From Dipteris shenzhenensis (Eukaryota; Polypodiophyta; Polypodiopsida; Gleicheniales), in assembly GCA_047967505.1 (NCBI GenBank), contig CM106539.1: a stretch of 64,000 bases of DNA, one strand, 5' to 3'. Numbering within the stretch: the first letter of the stretch is position 1; every line of letters begins with the position of its first letter. This document shows, in pieces, positions 1 to 11,000 of this stretch. Made by a program: the position numbers and the translations under genes. The notes under the pieces were generated by a model. That model was not told where the DNA came from and ran no database searches. It was given only the letters and a program-made list of their open reading frames with translations.

Positions 1-981
1 ATGCATCAGGAGAGAGAAAGGGGCTGTGGCTGCTCCAGGCTAGGAGAAGGAGAGAGGATGCTGCTGCTGTTCCATAAGAGCTGAGAGGGGGCAATTTTTT
101 GGAGAGGAGGGGCTGGAACTAAAGAGAGAGTGTGTGCTGTTGTAGAGAGAGAAGGTGCTGCTGAGGTGAGAGAATGGCTTGGGGAGAAGCTGGCTGCACC
201 CAAGGAGCTGGAGATTTTGGAGGAAGAAGAAAAGTGACGAATTTTCATGTAGGGAATGAAGGGGAGAGGCCTTATTTTATAGGCTCAAACCCCCCCAGGC
301 CCAGAGTGGAAGGTGGACACTTGTCCCAGATTTTTGGTGGGCTGCAGTCCCAAAGAGGATAGCCCACAACCTGCCCCAAATCTACCAGATTTGGGGCCAG
401 ACACTTGGCATGCATGCCCTGCCACCTGCCATGCATGCTGCCACATGTGTGGGACAGGTGGACTGACCTGCCAGCTCAGATTCCATGTGGCAGTCTGCCA
501 TGTGTCAGCTGCCACATGTCACTCCCAAAAACCCTAAAATTTCAAAGTTGTGAGAATTCAATTATGATCGCACCCACGGGTTCCTAACAGCTTGGACTAT
601 CTACTGACGTACTCTAAGGTTATAATTGAACCATACTGAGCTCATTTGTTTGTCGTCTTATCTTGTATCTCCATTACTCTTGGCATGCTTCCAGGCCCAC
701 ATCCAAAGCTCAGGGAGCATTCTCTTAAATGGTTTCTAGGTCAGTATGGCAATCTGTGCATTTGATTGGTCCCATGTTTGGGTACTCAGGTGGGGTGTGG
801 TTTCCAGATGCCCCTCTCAAAGAGAGGCCATCAATCTTGTGGGTTACTAATGCTAGACCTAGTCCCCATTGACCGTAACTGAACAGTAGGAAAACATTGT
901 ATTTTTTAATAAGCATACTATTGAAAAACAAAAAGAAGTATTGCCAAGCAAGTGGATACATGTTGTTGAAGCAGGATGACA
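1..981 (-). repeat. 3' LTR of gypsy element A
   Basis: Aligns over its whole length to 4012-5016. Read on the minus strand it begins TGTCATCC at 981, directly after a purine-rich stretch (AAAGACGGAGGGAA, about 982-996) that fits a polypurine tract. Compared with the right copy it lacks about 35 bp near 850, and it has 7 instead of 21 C residues near 290. It may extend left of the window. Confidence 0.85.
273..282 (-). promoter_or_regulatory. TATA box in LTR of element A
   Basis: On the minus strand this reads CTATAAAATA, a good plant TATA box inside the LTR and in the transcription direction of the element. The equivalent site in the other LTR reads CTATAAAAG (4261-4269). This is the expected retrotransposon promoter, inferred from sequence only. 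Confidence 0.55.
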
Positions 982-999
982 TTCCCTCCGTCTTTCATT

Positions 1000-3900
1000 C
1001 GGTTGTCCTTAACTGAAATGCTTGCTCATAAGCATCCAGGATTTCATGACACTCCTGAAATGTAGCTCTGTCCACCCATTGGGCATCGGTGGATGGGAGC
1101 CCTTTGAACTTCAAAAGGTACATCTTGCGAGTCGTGCCTCGACGTCCTATAGTGAAGTTATGCAGATTAATTTGCTCTGGAATTAACATGATCTCAGTGT
1201 CCTCTACTTCAGGTGCATCGTCCAGTGTGGACTCTTGAGGTGGTTCCCCAATGAAGGGTTTCACCAAGCTTACGTGGAAGACATTATGGTCTCCCAATGC
1301 TCTGGAAGTCTCAATCGGACTGAGACATCATTTATTACCTGCAACACCTGAAAAGGACCATAATATCGAAAGGATAGCTTGGAGTAGATGCGCTTTTTGC
1401 CCACTTTGGTTTTTAACCGGGCTTTCTTAAATTTTAATAAGACCCATTGGCCTTCTTTCACTGCAAACGCCCTCCGTCTTTTATTTGCAGCTGCTCTTGT
1501 TTCTCTTGTGCCTTTTGAATGGATGCTCGAACTGTGGCATAAGCAGAGTCATAATCCTCTATGAATTGATCAGTGGCAAAGATTTTCTCTTTTGTTTGCA
1601 TGAGTGGAGTTGGTAAAGATCTACCATATACGATTTCGAAAGGAGCTTTTCCAGTGGAAACTCCACAAGAGGAAGGAATTTCTCCCAAAAGGTTTGCTGG
1701 TCATGCACATAAAATTTCAGCAAATCCAAGAGTGTACTATTCGTAACTTCAGTCTGGCCAGCCATTTGAGGATGAAAAGCTGAGGAGAAACTCAAAAGAG
1801 CTCCAAGGTTCTCAAACAAAGCCTGCTAGAAGTTACTAGTGAACTTTGAGTCTATATCTGATACTATAGACTTGGGCATGCCGTGGTGCCTAAAGATGTG
1901 TCTAATAAATAAATGGGTAGCTTCAGGTGCCTTGAGATTCTTTTAGCAAGGAATGAAGTGGGCTTGCTTGCTGAATCGATCTACTATCACCCAAATCATG
2001 TCATGATTTCGATTGGTCGTGGGAATTCCTGTACTGAAGTCCATGGTGATGTGTTCCCATGGTCTCTCAGGAATGGGTAGGGGCTGAAGTAAACCCTTGG
2101 GTTTTTCTCTCTCATACTTACCTTTTTGACACGCGAAACAAGCTGAAATGTAGGCAACAGTGCCCTTTTTCATGTCAGGCCAGTAGAAAAATTTATCCAT
2201 GGCTGAAAAAGTGGCCACAATACCCCTGTGACCAGCATAGGGTGGGTTATGGCTTTCCCTTATCACTTTAGATCTAAGCTGCTTTGTGATACATAGTTTG
2301 TTCTCCATGAATAAATAGCCATCCCTGATGTGGTAGGCATGATGGTGCCTCCATCTTTCAGATGTGCCCATGGCTGAGCAAAATAAGCATCTCCCTCATA
2401 GAATTCTTTGAGGTTTGTGAGCTCATCATGATACGGAACTGAAATATTGTGAAGCCATGGTCTATGAGAAAGGGTATCAGCCACTACATTCTCTTTTCCA
2501 GGAGTATATTGTATTTGAAAATGAAATGATTGCAGAAAGGTAGACCATTTCATATGTCTCTCTCTGATCAGAGGTTGAGTTAGAAAATATTTAAGACTTT
2601 CATGATCAGTTTTTACAAGAAAATCTATCCCTAAAAGAAAGTGTTTCCAAAGTTTGAGAGCATGAATTACATATTGAAGTTCAGCATCTCTTAGCCGTCG
2701 GCTTTCAAAGGCCACAGCATGACCATCCTGGGTAAGAGAAGCCCCAAGGCAATCGCCACTGGCATCAACTGTTACTAGGAATGGCTTCTTTAAGTCAGGG
2801 ATGATAAGTACAGGAGTTGTAGTCAAGGCATGCTTTAGAGCATTAAAAGAGTCCTTTTCTTTTTGGGTCCATCTGAACTTCAAATTTTTCTTAGTGAGAT
2901 CATGTAGAGGAGCTGCAAGTTCAGCAAAATGCCACAAATAAACCTTCGGTAATTACCTCATGGGCATTCTTCAGGTCAAGCCACTCTACAATTGTCCGTA
3001 TCTTGGTTGGGTCCATACGGACACCTTCTCATGAGATAATGTGACCAAGATAGTAAATCTCAAGAAGAAAGAACTCACTTCTCTTCTCATTGATGTGAAG
3101 AGCATTTTCAGCTAAGATTTGAAATACAATCTTTAGATGCTCCTTATGCTCTTCCTCATTCTTGCTAAAAATGAGGATGTCATCAAAGAAGACAGCAGTG
3201 AACTGTCTATAGTTCCTAAACAACCATTCCATCAGCCGATTGAACGTGGCTGGGGCATAGGTAAGGCCAAATGGCAATACCATATATTCATACAGCCCAA
3301 ATGTGGTTTGGAAGGCTGTTTTATGAATGTCCTCAGGTACAACTCGTACCTGATGGTAGCCACTCTTAAGATCTATGCGGCTGAAAATTTCAAATCCTCC
3401 TAAATGATCAAAGATATCATCTATACGAGGAATCTAGAAATGGTTCTTAACCGTCAGTTTGTTTAAGGCTCTATAGTCTATGCACATCCTGATGGTTTGA
3501 TCCTTCTTTTGGACTAGTAAGACAGGAGTGCAGAAGGAAGAACTACTGGGTTGGATCAATCCCTTGTCCAAGAGTTCTTGGACTTGCTTGAAGATTTCAT
3601 CCTGCTGGGATTGACTAACTCTATATGGGGGTCTATTTGGAGGTGAAGACCTTGGAACTATGTCAATTTTGTAATCTTCTGGTCTCTCAGGAGGGAGGTG
3701 ACTAGGAAGTTCTTGAGAGAAGCAACTAGAGAATTCCTGAAGGAAGTCTAATCTTTCTTTTGTGAGAGGATCTGACTTTTCTTCACTTGGTTGCTTATGG
3801 CGTACAAGTACTAGAAAAGAACATACTCCTTTCTTAAGCAAATTGGGAGATCGTGCATGACTTACCATAGGAATGGTGTTTCTTGAAACTGCCACTGTAA

Positions 3901-4008
3901 TGCTCACATCTCTACCCTTATGTTGGAGGGTTAGAATATTCTTCACATAATCGATTCGGGGGTTGACTTGCTTATGCCAGGGTATGCCGAGAATTACATC
4001 CGATCCTT
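1000..4008 (-). pseudogene. Gypsy element A pol (protease end, RT, RNase H, integrase, chromodomain), broken
   Basis: Reading leftwards: a protease C-terminal piece (about 3900-4008, with GIPWH), reverse transcriptase (3434-3850 with the CIDYRALNK motif; 3029-3283 with LPFGLTYAPATF and the catalytic FFDD), RNase H (about 2430-2937, VDASGDCLGA), the integrase zinc region and core start (1943-2371, ACFACQ then MDFSTGIP), further integrase (1458-1819) and a chromodomain (about 1020-1160, MYLLKFKGLPSTDAQW). These lie in at least seven separate open segments split by stops and frameshifts. Domain order is the gypsy order. No gag or N-terminal half of the protease remains. The fragments are typical in sequence but clearly non-functional. 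Confidence 0.9.
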
Positions 4009-4011
4009 AAA

Positions 4012-5016
4012 GTGGTGTTGCTCCAGGCTCGGAGAAGGAGAGAGGATGCTGCTGCTATTCCAGAAGAGCTGAGAGGGGGCAGATTTTTGGAGAGGAGGGG
4101 CTGGAACTGTAGAGAGAGTGTGTGTGCTGTTGTAGAGAGAGAAAGTGTTGTTGAGGTGAGAGAATGGCCTGGGGAGCTGGAGAGGTTCTGTTGCATCAAC
4201 CAAAAGGAGGGAGAAGAAAAGTGACGAATTTTCATATAGGGAATGAAGGGGAGAGGCCGCCTTTTATAGGCTCAAACCCCCCCCCCCCCCCCCCCCCGGC
4301 CCAGAGTGGAAGGTGGACACTTGTCCTAGATTTTTGGTGGGCTGCAGTCCCAAAGAGGATAGCCCACAACCTGTCCCAAATCTACTAGATTTGGGGCCAG
4401 ACACTTGGCCTGCATGCCCTGCCACCTGCCATGCATGCTGGCACATGTGTGGAACAGGTGGACTGACCTGCCAGCTCAGATTCCATGTGGCAGTCTGCCA
4501 CGTGTCAGTTGCCACATGTCACTCCCAAAAACCGTAAAATTTCAAAGTTATCAGAATTCAATTATGATCGCACCCATGGGTTCCTAACAGCTTGGACTAT
4601 CTACTAACATACTCTAAGGTCATAATTGAGCCATACTGAGCTCATTTGTTTGTCGTCTTATCTTGTATCTCCATTACTCTTGGCATGCTGCCAGGCCCAC
4701 ACCCAAAGCTCAGGGAACATTCTCTTGAATGGTTCCTAGGTCAGTATGCAATCTGTGCATTTGAGTGGCCCCATGTTTGGGTACTCAGGTGGGGTGTGGT
4801 TTCCAGATGTCCCTCTCAAAGAGAGGCCATCACTCTTGTGGGTCACTGATGCCCATAACCCGAAGCAAGGGGGTCCACCCTCAAATGCTAGACCTAGTCG
4901 CCATTGACCGTAACTGAACAGTAGGAAAACATTTTATTTCTTAATAAGCATAGTATTGAAAAACAAAAAGAAGTATTACCAAGCAAGTGGATACTTGTTG
5001 TTGAAGCAGAATGACA
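4012..5016 (-). repeat. 5' LTR of gypsy element A (inner end truncated)
   Basis: Direct repeat of 1-981. The outer end is TG/CA-bounded at 5016. The inner end stops at about 4012 and is joined to protease-coding sequence, so the primer-binding site and leader are gone. It contains a 21-C homopolymer (4277-4297) where the other copy has 7, and a TATA box at 4261-4269. Confidence 0.85.
4261..4269 (-). promoter_or_regulatory. TATA box in right LTR of element A
   Basis: Minus strand CTATAAAAG, at the same LTR position as the TATA-like site 273-282. Confidence 0.55.
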
Positions 5017-5129
5017 ATTAAACATGAGCAAGACCTCTAGATATAGAGTTTCTAAATGATAGGTTAGTGACAGTTAGAGGAGGTGAGCACAACTTTACTA
5101 TTGCCACATCCATTGATTTGTCAATCGGG

Positions 5130-5600
5130 ACGAATTTAGATTGGTGCTTAGCAAAATACCTTGGATTACTGGAGGTGACAGAGGTTTCATTTGGATTCCC
5201 AAAGGTACTTCTACTAGGTACTTAGGCTTTTAGGTATGTGTGTGTCCCCATGCCAATAATTGGAGAGTATCTGAGGGAAGCTAGCATATTGGAGCATCGC
5301 TAGACTTTCCTTGGTAGAGCACTAATGCTCAATCAGGTACTTTTTGGCAACCATGCGATATGTGGCCTCGTCTTTGTATTTCCATGTTGATTGTATTAAA
5401 CAAGTGAGGAGCTTGCTTAGGAACTTTCTGTGGAGTGGAGGAGATGATTTAGTGGACACGAGAGCTGGATTACCATGGGACACTATCACTCTTCCGACAT
5501 TAGAATGAGAACGTGGATTGTTGATCCAGAGCTTTAGAGCAGGGCACTCCTAGCCAAGCTTCTTGTTAGAGGCTTGGCTTGAGGAGATCAATCATGTTCA
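5130..5600 (+). pseudogene. L1-like LINE fragment (C-terminal RT region)
   Basis: The translated pieces follow the same order as the intact LINE at 41455-41850: WIPRG..TRYLGFQVG-like, then GRAL.LNQVL, then a basic stretch with ELLRNFLWSG-like sequence, then a GLGIIDPEL-like motif. The frame is broken by several stops. The fragment has no recognisable 5' or 3' end and is strongly diverged from the 38-43.7 kb LINE, so it is an old remnant. Right boundary uncertain. Confidence 0.6.
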
Positions 5601-6147
5601 TAAGCGAGGAGGAGCTGCAATAGTAAACCTTATCTAAGTCCAAGAAGCAATTTCGTTTAGAGTGATAGGTCCATTTGTGTACTTTTGGGTTCAATCTTGA
5701 TTGGCAGAAATATATCGACTAGTTCCAAAGGACAAAATAGAAACCCAAAAATCCATTGGATCTACGACAATTGTTATCCAAAATATTTACATTCGTGGGA
5801 GAAGAATGTTTGGAATCTTGCTGAGTGATCGTGTCAGCTTGATCCTCCGCTAATAAGGGTACCCACTGATGCTGCAAGTATGGCATCTAAACACAACTAT
5901 ACAGTACTGTCAAATCATAATCAAAGCCTCAGACATGGAATCGTACGGAGACAAAACGAAAGAGAACGGGTCGCTGTCACTGAACCTCAGATCTTAGTAG
6001 GCATGTGATCAAGGTTCAGATCTTAGTAGGCATGTGATCAAAGGCCAGAAGACAGCGATTCTCAGTAGAGTAGTCACCACAAGTTATAACTCTATGTAGA
6101 GGTTACATCTCAATAGAGCACGATACTCTGTGTGCGAGTGTGAGATC

Positions 6148-6182
<35 letters not shown>

Positions 6183-6590
6183 CATCTAGTCAGAAGTAAA
6201 AATTGCAGCTACAGAGAGATTAATATGTAAGCTTCTTCACAAGGAAGAAACTGCTTATTTAAAAAGAAATCCATCCAAAAATAATAAAGCACAATGGTGA
6301 TCATCAGATCTTTGAAGATCAAGGTTTAAGGTTTTGACACGTGGCTTAATGAGGGCTAAGAAAGGGAAAAGTTCCCTCTAGGCTGTCTGCCATAAAGAAG
6401 ATAATAGCATAAATTTTTTTGACAAAAATATTTCCGTTGTCAGCTGAAGTGTTGAAACAATCAGCACCTCAAATAGAACGACCCTCCGTTGCCGATTTAC
6501 GAAGTATTTTAATGTTCATGGGTTTGGATTACCAATAACTTTGTAAACCAAAAGTAGACTGTCTTTATTCCTCAACCCTTCCAAGACAGC
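5601..6590. other. Non-coding, with a short duplication and a GA microsatellite
   Basis: No convincing coding sequence. A 27-bp block containing CAGATCTTAGTAGGCATG is tandemly repeated at about 5988-6043. A pure (AG)n microsatellite of about 30 bp occupies 6152-6181. The stretch has the look of LTR or leader sequence, but no partner copy was found in the window. Confidence 0.5.
6152..6181. repeat. (AG)15 microsatellite
   Basis: Uninterrupted AG dinucleotide run read directly from the sequence. Confidence 0.95.
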
Positions 6591-7605
6591 TTCCACATTT
6601 GCCATCCCTTTATCATTTGTAGGTTATCCAAGCTTTTGCCCTTTTTCTTTCCTAAAAGAAAAATCCAAAAATCTCTTAATATAACTGAATTTGATAAGAG
6701 TAATCAACATGATAATGCCCATCCACCACTTCTTGAAAACTATCAAATACTCATCAAGTTTCTTTAGCACCTTTAGGCTGTCCGGTTTATGCTCTTTTCC
6801 TTTTCTAAAGGACAATTGAAAAAGTTGTGAGCCCCATCACATCGGGCACTCAACCCTTCTTTATTGTACTTAGTGCTAAGATGGTCCAGATGATTTCTGT
6901 CTGATGCAACATCTTGTGGCTGATTTGAATCCAACTTCAAATTTCTTTTATTTTAGACAAATCTTAGTCCATTCCAACAATACCTGTGTCTTTTCTTCTT
7001 TAAATCGGTTCACATCTTTCACCGTTTTTCCTCTTTTCTCTCAATCCTTTTCACTAGGGGAATAATTTCTTTCATGGTCTTTGAATTAAAACACTTGATT
7101 TCATCACGAAGAGTTCCATTTAGGCCATTGAGATACTTAACATGCTTGCTTTTTTGGCATCTTCTTCTCAAGAATTTGAGGATATCGGTGACTCCTTAGC
7201 TTGATGTTTCCTTTTTTTGCTCTTCTTTATCACCATTATCCTATAACATAATTAAAAAGGTAAAGTGCTCTATCTGCTTACCTCTTTCTAGGGATTGATT
7301 CTTGGAAGCATGATCCTCATTACACTCCTTCATCCCATGCCTTTTGTGGTCTAAAGCTACCCTCGAAGCTTCCAAAATATTCAACTTGGAAAACTTGCCT
7401 CCATATCTGCCTTAAAGTAATTGTTGAAGTTTTTGTTGATTATACACCAATTTGTGACTTATTACTTAAGTGGCATTTACTGATGATATTTATATAATTA
7501 TTTCATCCACACAATTTTATGATATGAATGTGTGATGATGTGATTATTTGGAAATAAATCCTTGTGTGATGAGAATTTTGATATGAATATGTGATGATGT
7601 AATAT
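6591..7605. other. AT-rich stretch without recognisable gene
   Basis: Only short open frames. A minus-strand frame at 6624-6815 contains two similar lysine-rich blocks (SFRKGKEHK and SFRKEKGQK) but matches no family I know. Nothing else is supported. Confidence 0.4.
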
Positions 7606-8445
7606 TTGTAATATATTTCACTTGCAAGTATCAATTCCCAATGCTCCACTCACTTAAAGTACAGCATTCCCAATGCTCTGCAAAATTTTATTCAGTTGGA
7701 CGGTCTCCACTCACTTAAAGTAGAGCATTCCCAATGCTTCTCTCACTTTATTCCAACCCTTATCCTTATCATAGCGAACACATCATGCCTTAGTGCACTT
7801 GTATTCTTCCATCCTAGTCCTTCCACAAATGCTCTCTTATTTCTTACATCCTAGTCCTTCTGATTAACTTATATTCGTCTTTCACTTTACATCTTCCCTC
7901 ACTTTCTATCCCTTCAAGACACTCTCTTATTTCTTACATCCTAGTCCTTCTAATTAACTTGTATTCGTCTTTCACTTTACGTCTTTCCTCACTTTCTATT
8001 GCTCTCTCTCTCTCTCACTTGTAATATATTTCACTCGCAAGTATCAATTCCCAATGCTCCACTCACTTAAAGTACAGCATTCCCAATGCTCTGCAAAATT
8101 TTATTTAGTTGGACAATCTCCACTCACTTAAAGTAGAGCATTACCAATGCTTCTCTCACTTTATTCCAACCCTTATCCTTATCATAGTGAACACATCGTG
8201 CCTTAGTGCACTTGTATTCTTCCATCCTAGTCCTTCCACAAACACTCTCTTATTTCTTACATCCTAGTCCTTCTCAGTAACTTTTATTCTTCTATCCTAG
8301 TCCTTCCACAAACACTCTCTTCTTTCATCCATCCTAGTAACTTGTATTCTCCTACCCTAGTTCTTCCACAAACACTCTTGTCTTTCATCCATCCTAAGGC
8401 TTCTCATTAACTTGTATTCTTCCATCCTAGTCCTTCCACAAATAC
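7606..8445. repeat. Complex tandem repeat (413-bp period with nested shorter repeats)
   Basis: About 265 bp starting at 7606 recurs at 8019 (offset 413) with high identity, including the phrases CCCAATGCTCCACTCACTT and CCTTATCCTTATCAT. Inside the first unit an approximately 84-bp block (ACATCCTAGTCCTTCT..TTCGTCTTTCACTTTAC) is duplicated at about 7850-8005. From 8270 onwards a 60-65-bp unit built on TCCTTCCACAAACACTCTC repeats about three times. The array is pyrimidine-rich and non-coding. Confidence 0.85.
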
Positions 8446-8499
8446 TCTCTTCTTTCTTCCATTGTAGTCCATCTCCCTTTCTTTATCATCTCCCCACCC

Positions 8500-8906
8500 A
8501 TGGATGTCCTTGGCATTGTCGAAGATGTGGATTTCGGAATTAACAGTCTCAAAGAATGGATTGCTGACCAAGGAGCACAGAGAGAGGCCAAAATTTGACA
8601 AGGTACGCAAAGAGGGAGGAGACTCTCAAGATAGCAGAGAGTGAAAGACTTTTAAGATGTATGATAAAAGCACGACAAGATCTCTTAGACTTCTTAAGTA
8701 ACCTTTGTTATCGCAGCTCTCATCATGGGCGATTTGATGTGGATGCTGAGAGAACAATAAGAGCCTCACAGAGAAATTATAAAGAAACAATTTGTGATTG
8801 CTTAAATTTCTTCTTTGCATGTAATAATGTTGAGGATACAGCTATGGAGGTAGTGAAAGATTGGGTTATTGAGAAGATAAGAGAGACCAATGATGAGATC
8901 TTCTAG
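8500..8906 (+). pseudogene. Unrecognised protein-like ORF, frame-broken
   Basis: An ATG at 8500 opens a 32-codon frame (MDVLGIVEDVDFG) ending in TGA just before 8600. An overlapping frame then stays open to a TAG at 8904-8906 (about 100 residues, including RASQRNYKETICDCLNFFF). Composition looks like real protein, with charged helical stretches. The two frames overlap without an obvious intron, so a frameshift in an old coding sequence is the simplest reading. No family recognised. Confidence 0.3.
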
Positions 8907-8997
8907 ACTTTGGGTGATGAAGAAGATAAGAGAGACTGTATTAAGGTGTTTTTTGACACCATATGGCTTTGAGTTATATGATCTACTTCTTGTACAA

Positions 8998-9188
8998 ATG
9001 TGATGTGCTCTTTTTGAAATGTACTCTAGTTTTAATAACATGTCATGCCATTTTTTCTAATTTGATTTTTTAAAATCTTACTTTTTGTCTATTTTAACAA
9101 TGTGATGTCCTCTATTTTTAATGTACTCTAGTTTTAATAACATCTCACGTCATTTTTTCTAATTTGATTTTTTAAAATCTTCCTTTTT
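8998..9188. repeat. About 103-bp tandem duplication
   Basis: Two adjacent copies carry TGTACTCTAGTTTTAATAAC followed by TTTTTTCTAATTTGATTTTT, offset about 103 bp, with a few substitutions. AT-rich and non-coding. Confidence 0.85.
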
Positions 9189-9279
9189 GACTCAATGTTT
9201 TGTTTTATAAGAGCCTCTTTTTTTAAAATGTTTTATCCAAAATTATCTCACAGAACGAATTTGGACAGTGCACGAGTCC

Positions 9280-10105
9280 AAAATTAATGAAATAGGTGTT
9301 ATACTAAAGGTCAATTTGAAGATTACTCTCACACATCTTTGTGGATGATCACTCACCCACCCCACACACAGATACATTTTAAGACACACCCACATACATT
9401 GCAAATCGATCTTGGGTTGATTTAAAACAAACACAGACACATAAACTTATTCTATGACACATCCACACGAACTACAAATCAACCTTGGGTCAATTTGAGA
9501 AGTGAGAGCATAGCGTGCTTCACTCAATGGAGCTTTGCAAATCAACCTTAGGTCGGTTTGCATCTCATAGATATTGATGATCACACACACACACACAAAT
9601 AGATTTCATGACATTATGCACATACATACAAAAATATTTGAAGACACACCCATACACACTACAAATTGGGTTGATTTGAGAAGGGATAGTATAGGGTGAT
9701 AAATGCAATGGCCATGCTTTGCAAATCGAACTTAGGTCGATTTAATGATCAGTCACACACACCTAGATGGATGGTCACTTGCACACACACATAAACACAT
9801 TCTAAGACATACCTACACACTATAAATCGACCTTGGGTCAATTTGAGAAACATATGGATCGATTTAAGAAACATATCCTAAGGTGCACACACACACACAC
9901 ACACTCAAATAAAAACATTCTAAGACACACCCAGAAATAGTGCATATCAACCTTGTGTTGATTTCAGAATTGAACGCATAGGATGTTTGACACAATAGCC
10001 AAGCTTTGCAAATCGACCTTAGTTCGATTTCATAATCTCTCTCTGTCTCTCTCTCTCTCTCTCATGCATGCACACATGCACACATGCGTGCACACACACA
10101 CACAT

Positions 10106-10138
<33 letters not shown>

Positions 10139-10513
10139 GAGCACATTCTAGGACACCAACCCTCATAGCAAATTAAGCTTGTGTTAATTTGAGAAAGAGA
10201 TTTTAACACACACACACACACATTCTAACATACCCCACAAACACTACAAATCAACATTGGATTGATTTGAGAAGTGACGGCATAGTGCATTGAACCCAAT
10301 GGCCATGCTTGCAAATCAACTTTCGTCAATTTCACTCGCATATACCTACGTGGATGGTCAATTATACACACATAAACACATTCTAAAGATACACCCATAC
10401 ACAAAAACACATTCTAAGACACCCATACACATTGAAAATTAACCTTGGATCTCGAGCTAAGAAGTGATAGCATAGGGTGTTGAAATATTGGCCAAATTTT
10501 TACAAATCAACCT
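9280..10513. repeat. CA-rich satellite array with palindromic cores (left part)
   Basis: Imperfect units of roughly 200 bp. Each contains CA-dinucleotide runs, a phrase like CATTCTAAGACACACCC, and two versions of a near-palindrome of the form AAATCGACC-TT-GGTCGATTT. One version is followed by GAGAAGTGATAGCATAGGGTG and the next, preceded by GCTTTGC, by a CATGATCAC-like tail; the two types alternate. Core copies are visible near 9402, 9475, 9537, 9720, 9823, 9943, 10008, 10169, 10247, 10311 and 10433. The array resumes at 13383 after the inserted LTR element. Pure CT and CA runs sit at 10040-10135. Confidence 0.85.
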
Positions 10514-10862
10514 TGTCAAAGTGCGGATCGTACTAGCCTAATCTATCACTTAATGAGCATAAAGATCACGGAGGATCAAACCAAATATGGTATGCCATGG
10601 AGAGAGAGACACAGGAAGTATGAAACACTCAATCTATTGTAATGTGTATTCTCAACAATACATGATAGGCTTCTTATATAGAGAGAGCCTTTAGAATAGT
10701 CAAACCATGTGGGATCCTCTCATCCACATCTCTCCTTGTGGATATCCTCAATCCACATCTCCACATCTTGTAGTCCACATCCTAGGGTGGCTACTTTAAT
10801 TCTTTCCTATACCATACCTTAGCCCTTTAATCTATGTGCTCATGGCACCATATCTCTCAACA
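10514..10862 (-). repeat. 3' LTR of element B
   Basis: 349 bp, direct repeat of 13034-13382, bounded by TG and CA. It is followed inwards by CCTCCCCTTGG, which on the minus strand is the polypurine tract CCAAGGGGAGG expected beside a 3' LTR. Confidence 0.93.
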
Positions 10863-11000
10863 CCTCCCCTTGGTGCCATGATCCTTTTGGCTACTGCAAG
10901 GTGGTCAGATGTGAGTTACATTCCATCACCTCCCCTTAGTGCATGCATTGCTACTTAAGGTGGTCAAGTGTGGCTTTTACATGTCAATACCTCCCCTGGG
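10861..11000 (-). repeat. Three tandem polypurine-tract-like units in element B
   Basis: CACCTCCCCTTGGTGC at 10861, CACCTCCCCTTAGTGC at 10927 and TACCTCCCCTGGGTGC at 10988 are followed in turn by similar text ending GGTGGTCA. The unit is about 61-66 bp. Only the outermost copy abuts the LTR and would be the working second-strand primer. Confidence 0.8.

Larger units (their letters stand above)
1..5016 (-). mobile_element. Decayed Ty3/gypsy chromovirus (element A)
   Basis: Minus-strand LTR retrotransposon. Two about 1-kb direct repeats (1-981 and 4012-5016) flank a pol region with protease remnant, reverse transcriptase, RNase H, integrase and chromodomain in the gypsy order. The chromodomain places it in the chromovirus lineage, whose integrases are known to target chromatin. 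The right LTR ends CA at 5016. The left LTR reaches the window edge, so the true left end may lie outside. No primer-binding site or gag is present: the right LTR breaks at about 4012 straight into the protease C-terminal part. Every pol ORF is broken, so the copy is dead. Confidence 0.9.

Noticed and set aside
4012-4235. Short serine-rich ORFs on the minus strand repeated at 6-248 and 3972-4235
   Set aside because: They duplicate because the LTR is duplicated. LTR position and lack of any domain argue against a gene.
9983-10221. Small cysteine/histidine repeat ORFs on both strands
   Set aside because: Direct translation of (CA)n and (CT)n runs.
9900-10230. Regularly spaced CA-rich repeats considered as a CRISPR-like array
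   Set aside because: Units are degenerate, spacers are not unique sequences, and this is a plant nuclear satellite with no cas genes.
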